DNA of 39,104 nt, taken from NCBI GenBank assembly GCA_003150175.1, contig QAKZ01000052.1:1-39104 (forward strand), in the 5' to 3' direction. Below, one piece after another: positions 16,274 to 25,074 of the stretch. Made by a program: the position numbers and the translations under genes. The stretch comes from Coriobacteriia bacterium. Its GTDB lineage: Bacteria > Actinomycetota > Coriobacteriia > Coriobacteriales > Atopobiaceae. Numbering within the stretch: the first letter of the stretch is position 1; each line of letters starts with the position of its first letter. The notes under the pieces are model-generated. The model was not told the DNA's origin. It saw nothing but the letters and a program-made list of their open reading frames with translations, and did not search any database.

Positions 16274-17776
16274 GTGAACGCTTAGCTCTCCAGAAGGACC
16301 TTCCTCGCCGCGAGTGCCGCCGCGACGCTCGCGGCTTGCTCGGCGAACCCCGGCGCTCAGCAGGAGGCGCCCGCGAAGACCGCGAAGCTCGACCCCTCCA
16401 ACCCTACGTCCGTCACGGTGTGGCACTACTACAACGGTGCCCAGCAGGCCGCCTTCGACGAGCTCGTGGGCGAGTTCAACGACGGCGCCGGCAAGGACGA
16501 GGGAATCCACGTCGAGGCCCAGAGCCTGGGCTCGGTCAGCGACCTCGAGAGCGCCATCAGCGACTCGGTCGCCGGCGCCGTCGGGTCCCGCGAGCTGCCG
16601 GGCATCTTCTCGTCCTACTCGGACACCGCCTATGCCGCCCAGCAGAAGGGCGCGCTGGCGAACATCGCGCAGTACTTCACCTCCTCCGAGCTCTCCGAGT
16701 TCGTCGACGGGTATCTCCAGGAGGGCTACTTCAACAGCGACGGTGCGCTCTACCTGCTGCCCGTTGCCAAATCGACCGAGACCACCATGGTCGACGAGAC
16801 CGACTGGAAGCCCTTCGCCGACGCCACCGGGTCTACCTTGGATGAGCTTACGACCTTCGAGGGCATCGCCGCGGTCGCCCAGCGCTATTACGAGTGGACC
16901 GCCCAGCAGAGCGCCGACGGCCGGGGCCGCGCCTTCTATGGACGCGACTCGATGGCCAACTACTTCGTCATCGGCCTGAAGCAGATGGGCGTCGACGTCT
17001 ACGAGGTCGACGCCGACGGCAACGCGACCGTCAACATCCCCGAGGACGACGTCCGACGCCTGTGGGACAACTATTACGTACCCTACGTCAACGGCTGGTT
17101 CAAGGCGACCGGCAAGTTCCGCTCCGACGACGTGAAGACGGGCGGCATCATCGCCTACACCGGCTCCACCGCCTCGGCGAGCTACTTCCCCGACCAGGTC
17201 TTCTCTGACGACGGGAGCACGAAGGCCATCGACTACGAGATCCTGACCTCGCCCGTGATGGAAGACGGCGAGGGCTACGCCGTCCAGCAGGGCGCGGGCA
17301 TGGCGGTCACGGCCTCCGACGACGTCCACGAGTACGCCGCGGTCGAGTTCCTCAAGTGGTTCTGCCGGAAGGACAACAACCTGCGCTTCGCCTGCACCTC
17401 GAGCTACCTGCCCGTCCGCAAGGACGCGAACACGGTCGAGGCCCTCGACGAGGCGATCAAGGACGGCGGCGTAGAGGTCGCGCCCAAGGTCTCCGACACG
17501 CTCCGCAAGGTCATGGGCGCCTTCGACCGCACTTCTTACTACGCGCCGAGGTGCTTCTCGAACGGCTTCGCCGCGCGCAAGGTCCTCGAGAACAGCCTGC
17601 AGAGCAAGGCCCAGGCGGACGCCGAGGCGGTCGAGCAGGCGGTCGCGGCGGGCGCCGCGCGGGCCGACGCCGTTGCCCCCTACGTGACCGACGAGGCGTT
17701 CGGCGCCTGGTACCAGCAGTTCTCCGACGCGCTCAACGACGCGGCCGCCGGTAAGGCCGGCGCGGCAAAGAACTAG
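16274..17776 (+). CDS. Tat-exported solute-binding lipoprotein, amber codon at position 4 (start uncertain)
   Basis: This is a carbohydrate-type extracellular solute-binding protein of about 490 residues. The frame reads SRRTFLAASAATLAAC, a twin-arginine signal with lipobox, then VTVWHYYNGAQQ and a two-lobed binding fold. The oddity is the 5' end. The only start with a ribosome binding site (AAAGG) is GTG 16274, giving Met-Asn-Ala and then TAG (16283-16285). No ATG, GTG or TTG occurs in frame until GTG 16418, after the signal peptide. Either a nonsense mutation or an indel disrupts the gene, or the base calls are wrong: a frame from ATG 16249 also runs into this region one base out of phase. 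No permease or ABC gene is adjacent. It precedes the hybrid kinase by 29 nt, so it may serve as its co-sensor. Confidence 0.8.
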
Positions 17777-17805
17777 GCGAGCGGATCAGGCGGGAAGGCG
17801 GGCCG

Positions 17806-20800
17806 ATGGGCACAGAAGAGCGCAAGTCCCAGGGCACGGGCAAGAAGCCCGCGGTCGGCGCCCCTCGCGCGGGCGCCCTTCCGCACGCCGACTCGCCCAC
17901 GCCCGCTCCCGCGCCCCGCCGCCAGCTCCGCTTGGTTTGGGTGCTCGCCGCCTCGCTCGTCGCCGTGGTCCTCATCGTCGCGGCGCTGCCCTTCGCGGCG
18001 CTCATGTTCTCCGGCGCGAGGGAGACCATGGAGAGCAACGCCGTGAACATCGACGCCCACACCGTCGAGAACCGCCGGATCGCGTTGCAGAGCACCATGA
18101 CGCAGCAGTGGGCGAGCATCTACGAGGAGAACGGGTATCTTTCCGCGGCGCTGCTCGATCAGCTCCGCGCCGAGGGCAAGGGGGTCGACGACTTCCTCGG
18201 CGACGCCGACATGCAGCGCGCCTACGTGCAGAAGGTCTCGACCGAGCTCGTGGACTACGCGAGCCGCGACTCGAGCTCGGGCGCCTTCATCGTCCTGGCG
18301 AACGACCAGGGGACGGACCGGGCGTCGAGCCACGTCGGGCTGTTCATCCGCGACTCCGACCCGGAAGCGCGCACGGAGTCGAACTCCGACCTGCTCTTCG
18401 AGCGGGGCGAGAAGGGTCTCTCGCAGTCCTTCAGCATCGCGCTCGACTCCGCCTGGATGCCCACGGTCGACCTCGCGGCGGACGGCGAGCGCGCGGCGGA
18501 CGACTTCTACTACCGCCCCTACCAGACCGCGCTCGAGAACCCGACCGTCGACGCCAAGGACCTCGGGTTCTGGTCCGACCCGTTCGCGCTCGGGGACAGC
18601 CAACAGGACAACCACCGCATGATCACCTACTCCGTGCCCTTGAAGGTGGGAGGCCGCGCGGTGGGCGTGATCGGCGTCGAGGTCTCGTGCGATTACCTGG
18701 CAAAGAGGTTCTTCTCGGTCGACGAGCTCGACCGCGACAAAGAGGCGGGCTTCGCGCTCGCCTTCGAGGAGGCCGACGGCTCGCTCACGCTCGAGCTCGG
18801 CCGCGGCGCGCTGTCCGACGCCGCCGGGCGCGCGGGCGACACCCTCACGCTCGACGCGACCTCGCACGACGGGCTCTTCAAGGTCCGCGGCGCCGCAGTG
18901 GGCACCCAGGACGTCTACGCCGTCACGTCGCCTCTTTCGCTCTACTCCTCGCGCGTGCCCTACGAGCACACCAAGTGGTCGCTCGTCGGCTTCGTCACGC
19001 GGGACTCGATCTTCCATGCGGGCAACCAGCTCTATAGGCGGATCTTCACGGTGATCATGGTGTGCGCGCTTATCGGCCTGGTCATCGTGTGCCTGCTCGC
19101 GCACGGCATCATGCGGCCGGTCCGCAGGCTCATGGACAGCGTCCGCGGCGGGGTCGAGGGGCTCGACGCCTTCTCGCCGTCCTGCATCGCCGAGATCAAC
19201 GAGATCCACGACGTCGTGAGCGACCTCACGCACAAGGAGGTCCAGGTCGCGGCGAGCCTCGCGGAAGAGAAGGAGCGCTACCGCCTCGCCGTGGAGAGCT
19301 CGTCGGACATCTTCTTCACGTTCCGCGACGCCGACCAGAGCCTCGAGGTCGTCAACTCCCCGGCATTCGACGGGGTGTCCGGGCGCAGCCGCTGGCTGCC
19401 GATGGTCAAGGGTGCGCTCGACGGCCGCGATCAGCGCATGCTCGAGAACCTCAAGCCGGGCGCCGACGGTCGCTTCAGCGCCCAGTTCCAGGCGAGCTTC
19501 CCGAACATCGGCGGCGACCGCTGGTTCGAGGTCCGCGGGCGCAGGCTGAAGGGCGAGAACGGGGACGCCGGCTTCATCGTCGGCTACCTGCGCGACATCG
19601 ATGACGCAAAGCGCCGCGAGCTCGCCGACGCCCGTCGCCAGATGCGCGACCCCGTCACGGGTTTCTACCGCCTCGCGCGGGGCTACGAGCTGATGCGCGC
19701 CGCCCGGCCCGCCGGCGTGCTCGTGCTCATCGATGTCTACGGCTTCCTCGACATCGTGCGCGACTACGGCCTCACCTTCGGCGACGTGCTGCTGGAGGAG
19801 TTCTCCGAGATGATCTCGGACGCCTTCCCCGAGTCCGGGCGTGAGCGGCCCTCGATCCTCATGCGCGCCGGCTCCGACGAGTTCCTCGTCTGGGTCAGCG
19901 GCGGGGACGAGAAGGACTGCGATGTCAGGCTCGACGGGCTTCGCGAGCGCTTCTCGGGACTCGTCCACACGAGCGTGCTCAGCCTCAGGTTCCACGCGGG
20001 CATGGTCTTCTCCGAGAACCCGCAGAAGGACACGCACGAGCTCGTGCGCCGCGCGGGCGTGGCGCTCGCCGAGGCGAGGGCCCGCGACCTCGACGCCGTG
20101 AGGTGGGAGTACGTCAAGGACTCCACGCTCGAGGCGCAGCCGTTCGGCGAGATCGTCTCGATGGGCTACGCGCGCCAGATGAGCCTACCGACCCTCGCGC
20201 TCAACCTGCTCGATCGGCGCTTCTCGCTCACGGCGGCGCTCGATCTGCTGTCGTGCCGGCTCCGCGACCGCTTCGGCATGGACAACCTGCTCGTCTCGCA
20301 GTTCTCGGAGGAGCACCTCTCGGTCTCGCTGCGCTACCAGTGGAAGGCGGCGCCGGGCGTGGACGTGCGCCTGACGGCATCGCGCTGCACGCCCGCCGAC
20401 GCCGAGCGCCTGCAGAAGCTCGCCGACCGCGGGTCAATCCTGAGCATCGACGACGTGCGGCCTGTGGGCAAGCTCCAGAGCTGGTCGATCCGCGAGGACC
20501 CGGTCCTCGGCGTCACCTTCCTCATGACGGACAACGGCCGCTATTCGGGCGCCATCGTGGCGACGGGCATCGACGTCGCCGTGCTCGGACACGGGGAGGA
20601 CTACAACCTGTTGTGGGAGATCTTCTCCATCATCCAGAACCGCATCAACCAGGAGAACCTCGACCAGTCCGCGCAGGCAAAGAGCGACTTCCTCGCCCGC
20701 ATGAGCCACGAGATCCGCACGCCGATGAACGGCATCATCGGCATGACCGACATCGCTCTCAAGGACGGGCAGACCGAGGCGCGCCGCGTCGACTGCCTGC

Positions 20801-21813
20801 GCAAGGTGCGCAGCTCTTCTCGGTACCTGCTGGGCCTGCTCAACGACATCCTCGACATGTCGAAGATCGAGAGCGGCAAGATGACCATCGAGGCGGCCGA
20901 GTTCGACCTCGCGCGCCTGCTCGACGAACTGCACACGATCCTCGACGCGCGCTTCGCCGAGAAGAGCCAGCCCTTCACCGAGGAGGTCGAGCTCGGTCAT
21001 CGCCGCTTTGTGGGCGATTCGCTGCGCATCAACCAGGTGCTCATCAACCTTCTGGGCAACGCGAACAAGTACTCTCCCGAGGGCGCGGGCGTCGAGCTGC
21101 GTGTCGCAGAAGAGCCGCTGCAGGAGGGCTATGCGCGCATCTGCTTCGACGTCGTCGACCACGGCATCGGCATCAGCGACGAGGACGCCCGCAGGATCTT
21201 CGAGAAGTTCGAGCAGGTCAACGGCACCGATGCGCGCCAGCAGGGCTCGGGGCTCGGCCTCGCGATCTCGAACCGCCTCGTCCAGATGATGGGCAGCAGG
21301 ATCGACCTCGAGAGCAAGGTCGGGGAGGGGAGCACGTTCTCGTTCTCCATTGACCTGCCCATCGCGGAGGGCGAGGGCGCGGGCGAGGGGGCCGCGGCGC
21401 GCGCGGACGAGCCGGGCGAGGTCGACCTCAACGGGCTCCATGTGCTCGTGGCGGAGGACAACGAGCTCAACATGGAGATCCTCACCTGCATGCTCGAGGA
21501 CCAGGGCTGCGTGGTGCGCGGCGTGGCGAATGGGCGCGCGTGCGTCGACGCGTTCGCCGCCTCGGGCGAGGGCGAGTACGGGCTCATCCTCATGGACGTC
21601 ATGATGCCCGTCATGGACGGTCTCGAGGCCGCCCGCGCGATCCGCGCGCTCGACCGGCCGGACGCCGCCACGGTGCCGATCGTCGCGGCGAGCGCCAACG
21701 CCTTCGACGAGGACATCAAGCGCTCGCTTTCCGCGGGCATGAACGCGCACATCTCCAAGCCCATCGAGATGCCCACCCTCGTCCACACCCTCGCCGAGGT
21801 CCTCCGGAGGTAA
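17806..21813 (+). CDS. Hybrid sensor histidine kinase (Cache-HAMP-PAS-GGDEF-like-HisKA-HATPase-REC)
   Basis: This is a membrane sensor of 1335 residues. Layout: cytoplasmic Pro/Ala-rich tail; TM1 about 43-68; a roughly 340-residue extracellular Cache-like region; TM2 about 413-436; HAMP; PAS about 485-600; and a GGDEF-like domain with signature GSDEF (690s). A GAF-like segment is followed by HisKA with His968 in MSHEIRTP, HATPase with NLLGNANKY, DHGIGI and GSGLGLAI, and a C-terminal receiver with Asp1217/1218, phospho-acceptor Asp1264 in LMDVMMP and Lys1318. No HPt domain is present, and no response regulator is next to it. Start ATG 17806 is preceded by GGAAGG. It is probably co-transcribed with the lipoprotein gene 29 nt upstream, which could present a ligand to the Cache region. 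Known kinase families support phosphorelay; the output is unknown. Confidence 0.92.
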   Translation: MGTEERKSQGTGKKPAVGAPRAGALPHADSPTPAPAPRRQLRLVWVLAASLVAVVLIVAALPFAALMFSGARETMESNAVNIDAHTVENRRIALQSTMTQQWASIYEENGYLSAALLDQLRAEGKGVDDFLGDADMQRAYVQKVSTELVDYASRDSSSGAFIVLANDQGTDRASSHVGLFIRDSDPEARTESNSDLLFERGEKGLSQSFSIALDSAWMPTVDLAADGERAADDFYYRPYQTALENPTVDAKDLGFWSDPFALGDSQQDNHRMITYSVPLKVGGRAVGVIGVEVSCDYLAKRFFSVDELDRDKEAGFALAFEEADGSLTLELGRGALSDAAGRAGDTLTLDATSHDGLFKVRGAAVGTQDVYAVTSPLSLYSSRVPYEHTKWSLVGFVTRDSIFHAGNQLYRRIFTVIMVCALIGLVIVCLLAHGIMRPVRRLMDSVRGGVEGLDAFSPSCIAEINEIHDVVSDLTHKEVQVAASLAEEKERYRLAVESSSDIFFTFRDADQSLEVVNSPAFDGVSGRSRWLPMVKGALDGRDQRMLENLKPGADGRFSAQFQASFPNIGGDRWFEVRGRRLKGENGDAGFIVGYLRDIDDAKRRELADARRQMRDPVTGFYRLARGYELMRAARPAGVLVLIDVYGFLDIVRDYGLTFGDVLLEEFSEMISDAFPESGRERPSILMRAGSDEFLVWVSGGDEKDCDVRLDGLRERFSGLVHTSVLSLRFHAGMVFSENPQKDTHELVRRAGVALAEARARDLDAVRWEYVKDSTLEAQPFGEIVSMGYARQMSLPTLALNLLDRRFSLTAALDLLSCRLRDRFGMDNLLVSQFSEEHLSVSLRYQWKAAPGVDVRLTASRCTPADAERLQKLADRGSILSIDDVRPVGKLQSWSIREDPVLGVTFLMTDNGRYSGAIVATGIDVAVLGHGEDYNLLWEIFSIIQNRINQENLDQSAQAKSDFLARMSHEIRTPMNGIIGMTDIALKDGQTEARRVDCLRKVRSSSRYLLGLLNDILDMSKIESGKMTIEAAEFDLARLLDELHTILDARFAEKSQPFTEEVELGHRRFVGDSLRINQVLINLLGNANKYSPEGAGVELRVAEEPLQEGYARICFDVVDHGIGISDEDARRIFEKFEQVNGTDARQQGSGLGLAISNRLVQMMGSRIDLESKVGEGSTFSFSIDLPIAEGEGAGEGAAARADEPGEVDLNGLHVLVAEDNELNMEILTCMLEDQGCVVRGVANGRACVDAFAASGEGEYGLILMDVMMPVMDGLEAARAIRALDRPDAATVPIVAASANAFDEDIKRSLSAGMNAHISKPIEMPTLVHTLAEVLRR

Positions 21814-21968
21814 GCGACGGCGCGATGACTGCCCCCTAGTTGCGCCGTTGTTGTGTGTGCACAATTTGTCCATCGGCGCAGGTAGCTGGTCGACATACAC
21901 TAAATAACTTGTGAAGCGCCCGCAGAGTGGTGGCGCATTTTTACGCCGGAAGGCAAAGAAGGAGACTC

Positions 21969-23006
21969 ATGTCTGAGTACAGCGAGAACGACGAGACCAT
22001 GACCGAGGACGAGGAGGTCCTGGCCGACGAGGTGGCCGAGGACGAGGAGCTCGATGAGGACGTCATCGAGGACGAGGCCGATGAGGACGAGGAGGATGCC
22101 GAGGACGAGGACGATGAGCCCGAGGCCATCGACTACAACGACACCCTCTTCGACAAGTGCCAGCGCGCCGCGCGCCTGCTGCGCAACCGCAAGGATATGA
22201 TCCGCGACGAGGAGTCCGAGAAGAACGAGCGCGTGAGCAACCTGGTCCGCGCTGTCAAGCTCCTCGAGCTCAAGCCCCAGATGGAGCAGAAGGAGATGGC
22301 CGAGCTGCTGGGCGTCCGCCTGCGCGAGCTCGACGCCATGATGGCCGAGGCCGAGAAGAACGGTATCGTCAGCCGCGTCATGCCCGAGGAGGAGGACATG
22401 CGCGCCATCCTGGTGAGCGCCGAGGACGGCGCCGCCGAGGCCGCTGCCGCTCAGGGCCGCGAGGGCGTCAAGCTCGTCCCCGGCCTCTCTGACGAGGAGC
22501 TCGACGAGATCTTCGCTGTGCTCGACAAGATCATCGACCCGTTGACCAAGATGGGCCTCGACAACGACGACCGTCGCGGCGGCTTCGGCGGCCGCGGCGG
22601 CGATCGTGGTGGCCGTGGCGGCTTCGATCGCGGCGGCCGCGGCGGCGACCGCGGTGGGCGCGGCGGCTTCGGCGGCTCGCGCGGTGGCCGTGACGACCGT
22701 CGTGGCGGCGACCGTGGTGGCCGTGGCGGCTTCGACCGCGGCGGTGACCGTGGCGGGCGCGGTGGCTTCGACCGTGGCGGCGACCGTGGCGGGCGCGGCG
22801 GCTTCGGCGGCCGTGACGACCGTGGTGGCCGTGGCGGCTTCGGTGGGCGCGACTCCCGTGGCGGCGACCGCGGCGGCTTCGACCGTGGCGGCCGTGGCGG
22901 CTACGACCGCAACGACCGCGGCGGCTTCGGCGGTCGCGACTCCCGCGGCGGCTTCAACCATGGTGGCGACCGTGGCGGCCGTGGCGGCTACGGCAAGCGC
23001 TACTAA
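21969..23006 (+). CDS. Acidic N-terminus, helical middle, long C-terminal RGG-repeat tail
   Basis: I do not recognise a named family. The 345-residue protein has three parts. Residues 1-55 are almost entirely Asp/Glu. About 56-200 is a helical segment (NERVSNLVRAVKLLELKP...MAELLGVRLRELDAMM) reminiscent of a winged-helix fold. Residues 201-345 are a low-complexity tail with more than 25 RGG motifs mixed with Asp, Phe and Tyr. RGG tails bind RNA and drive condensation in eukaryotic proteins and in some bacterial RNA helicases and cold-shock-type proteins. A role in RNA binding here is inference. ATG 21969 follows GAAGGAG. It appears monocistronic, with a strong terminator at 23173-23205. The opposite charge of the two ends could allow self-interaction. 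Confidence 0.85.
   Translation: MSEYSENDETMTEDEEVLADEVAEDEELDEDVIEDEADEDEEDAEDEDDEPEAIDYNDTLFDKCQRAARLLRNRKDMIRDEESEKNERVSNLVRAVKLLELKPQMEQKEMAELLGVRLRELDAMMAEAEKNGIVSRVMPEEEDMRAILVSAEDGAAEAAAAQGREGVKLVPGLSDEELDEIFAVLDKIIDPLTKMGLDNDDRRGGFGGRGGDRGGRGGFDRGGRGGDRGGRGGFGGSRGGRDDRRGGDRGGRGGFDRGGDRGGRGGFDRGGDRGGRGGFGGRDDRGGRGGFGGRDSRGGDRGGFDRGGRGGYDRNDRGGFGGRDSRGGFNHGGDRGGRGGYGKRY
22573..22999 (+). repeat. Imperfect tandem repeats encoding the RGG tail
   Basis: Units of roughly 30 nt encode variants of GGDRGGRGGF. They differ by synonymous C/T changes, which indicates selection on the protein rather than very recent slippage. Such regions are prone to assembly collapse, so the copy number should be treated with care. 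Confidence 0.75.
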
Positions 23007-23423
23007 GCCGCTGCTCGCTGCGCGCTCAGGGGGTGCTCGGGCATCCAGGTCTGCGTCAGTCGTTGCCTGGGCGTTCTGACCTGCACGTTTGGCACTGCCT
23101 GACTGTTCAAGTCTGTACGACCGGTGCCGCCCGGGCGCTCTGGTCGGCACGTTCACAGCTTTGGCTTTCCTTGGGGCCGCCCTTCTTTGGGCGGCCCCTT
23201 CTTTGTAGGCCGGAGACGTCGCGCGGGGCAAGATCTTTCCGCTGCCTCGGCTGTCGCCTAAGCTCGCCCGAGTCGCCGAGCCCATGTCCCCCGGTCATCT
23301 GGGGTTCACGAAACCCCAGATGCGGCAAGAAGTGGGCTCCTGCTGTCGCGCTAGGGCCGCGCGAACCCCCAAATGGCCGGGGACGTGGGCTCCAGGGCTT
23401 CGGTGCCTGTGATCGCGCGAGCC
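23007..23423. other. Intergenic region between RGG gene and YolD/polymerase genes
   Basis: No supported gene. It contains a strong terminator (23173-23205), an 11-bp hairpin CATCTGGGGTT/AACCCCAGATG (23296-23306 and 23312-23322), and an imperfect repeat of roughly 30 nt, GAA-CCCC-ATG-TGGGCTCC, near 23309-23338 and again near 23361-23391. Confidence 0.6.
23173..23205. terminator. Rho-independent terminator
   Basis: GGGGCCGCCC (23173-23182) and GGGCGGCCCC (23189-23198) form a perfect 10-bp stem with a TTCTTT loop, followed by TTCTTTG. It lies 167 nt after the RGG gene stop and would end its transcript. Confidence 0.85.
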
Positions 23424-23651
23424 TTAGATGTCCAAGGATCCGGACTCGGGTTCTGGAGCCTCGTTGTCGTACATCTGCTCACGCTCCTCATCGGTCGCGC
23501 GAAGGTAATCCTCGAAGCCGGTGAGCGCCGCGAAGGGCATGAACTGCGCCGCGCGCTCGGCGCGGGGCTTCGGCAGGCGAGAAGTGCGCGGACGGCCCAG
23601 CGGCTCGGCCTCGGCGCGATGGCGTTTGGCGTGGTGGTCGCTATTCTGCAC
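23424..23651 (-). CDS. YolD-like protein
   Basis: YolD-like proteins (named for the Bacillus YolD family) are small partners commonly encoded next to UmuC-type polymerases. The 75-residue product carries the family core RAAQFMPFAALTGFEDYLR, followed by an acidic C-terminus. I choose GTG 23651, placed just after GGAGGG. The alternative TTG 23663 has no site of its own. It overlaps the 3' end of the Y-family polymerase gene by 11 nt, so translation is probably coupled. Its role is not established; a regulatory role in translesion synthesis is the usual suggestion. Confidence 0.75.
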   Translation of the reverse strand: MQNSDHHAKRHRAEAEPLGRPRTSRLPKPRAERAAQFMPFAALTGFEDYLRATDEEREQMYDNEAPEPESGSLDI

Positions 23652-24942
23652 GGTGCCCTCCAACCTGCTGGTTTCTTTCCCGTTGGGTAGCCTCTTCGCG
23701 CAGGCTCACCCCGCGGAGCAGGGCGTTCTTCCCGAACTTGCGCTGTACCGCGAGCGTGGCGGCGCTCAGGCTGTGCTCCGCCTCCTCGGCAGCCACGTTG
23801 TCAAAGAGGGTGTGCGTGGCGTGCTTCTCGTCAGTGAGGCCGCCGAGGCTCACGCTCAGCCTGCGGACTGCGCGGTCGCGGTCGCAGACCTCGTCGTATA
23901 TCTCTAGCACGCGGCCCATGAGCTCCGCGCGCGAGTTCGTGAGCTTGCCGAGCTTGCGTGCCGCGCCCGCCGACGGCGCGCCGGCGTCGTCCCACGAGTA
24001 CCCCACATAGAGCGCCACCGAGTCGCAGACCAGGTGCTTCTCGACGAGGTCGAGGGCAGAGGCCGTCGCCATCTCGGTGAGGACGGTGCGGGCCTCGGTG
24101 AAGCTGTAGTCGCGGGCGAGGACCTGCCCGTTGCTCGTGGAATGGCCGTGCGGCCGGTAGGCGTGGATGTCCGCCATCGTGCAGGGCTCGTAGCCCCAGG
24201 CGTGGTCGATGAGGTACTCCGCGTTCACGCCGAACTCCTTGTGGAGGAAGCGCTCGTCGACCTGGGTGATCCCGGCGAGGTCCTGCACGTTGTACTGGAG
24301 GAGCCGCCGCGCGATGCCGGGGCCGATGCCCCAGATGTCGGTGATGGGGCGGTGGTGCCAGATCTTGCGCCGGAACTCCCGCTCGTCGAGGTACCCGATG
24401 TGATCGTCCACGTGCTTGGCCGTCACGTCGAGCGCGACCTTCGCGAGGAAGAGGTTCGTTCCGATGCCCGCCGTGGCGCAGATCCCGCATTCTTCCCTGA
24501 CGTCGTCCATGAGCTGCTGGGCGAGCGAGCGCGCATCGGTGCGGTAGAGCGAAAGATAGGGTGTGGCGTCGATGAAGCACTCGTCGATCGAGTACACGTG
24601 GATGTCCTGCGCACTAATGCGCCGCAGGTAGATGCCGTAAATCTGAGCAGAGACCTCCATGTAGCGCTTCATGCGCGGAGGCGCCATCGTGTACTGGATG
24701 TTCTTTGGGATCTCGTAGACGCGGCAACGGGAGGGGACGCCGAGCGCCTTGATGGCGGGGCTCGCGGCGAGGCAGATCGTGGTGCGGCTGCGCTCGGGGT
24801 CGGCGACCACGAGGTTGTCCTTGAACGGGTCGAGCCCGCGGTCCACGCACTCGACGGAGGCGTAGAAGCTCTTCAGGTCGATGCACAGGTACGTCCGCCC
24901 TGTGTCCACCGCGTCGCGCCGTATGATCTGGTCCGGTCCCAT
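23641..24942 (-). CDS. Y-family DNA polymerase (UmuC-like, translesion)
   Basis: Error-prone polymerases of this family copy past DNA lesions. The 433-residue protein has YLCIDLKSFYASVE (first metal-binding Asp22), YSIDECFID (Asp120, Glu121), the helix-hairpin-helix WGIGPGIARRLLQ and a little-finger region. The length and the partnership with YolD indicate the UmuC-like branch of Gram-positive bacteria rather than DinB. Start ATG 24942 has GGGAGG upstream. A LexA-like box lies 82 nt upstream in the divergent promoter region, consistent with SOS control. It forms an operon with the YolD-like gene. Confidence 0.92.
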   Translation of the reverse strand: MGPDQIIRRDAVDTGRTYLCIDLKSFYASVECVDRGLDPFKDNLVVADPERSRTTICLAASPAIKALGVPSRCRVYEIPKNIQYTMAPPRMKRYMEVSAQIYGIYLRRISAQDIHVYSIDECFIDATPYLSLYRTDARSLAQQLMDDVREECGICATAGIGTNLFLAKVALDVTAKHVDDHIGYLDEREFRRKIWHHRPITDIWGIGPGIARRLLQYNVQDLAGITQVDERFLHKEFGVNAEYLIDHAWGYEPCTMADIHAYRPHGHSTSNGQVLARDYSFTEARTVLTEMATASALDLVEKHLVCDSVALYVGYSWDDAGAPSAGAARKLGKLTNSRAELMGRVLEIYDEVCDRDRAVRRLSVSLGGLTDEKHATHTLFDNVAAEEAEHSLSAATLAVQRKFGKNALLRGVSLREEATQRERNQQVGGHRAE

Positions 24943-25023
24943 CGCGCCCCTCCCTTCTTTCCACTATTCTGGGGTACATGCCTGACAGGAATGGCCGGCG
25001 TGCCATTGACCGTCACAAATATA

Positions 25024-25037
25024 GCAACACTTGTTCG
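25024..25037. promoter_or_regulatory. LexA/SOS-box-like site
   Basis: Read on the minus strand, CGAACAAGTGTTGC matches the Gram-positive SOS consensus CGAACRNRYGTTYC at all but one position. It lies between the divergent Y-family polymerase and RNA ligase genes. Its placement in front of a translesion polymerase supports the call. Confidence 0.6.
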
Positions 25038-25074
25038 ATACCATCACAGGGGACGGCGGAAGAGGGGAGGGACT

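Noticed and set aside
21900..23285. Minus-strand Ala/Thr/Val-rich frame opposite the RGG gene
   Set aside because: It is the antisense of a GGC/CGT repeat tract. It has no ribosome binding site, and the plus frame has a clear start and terminator.
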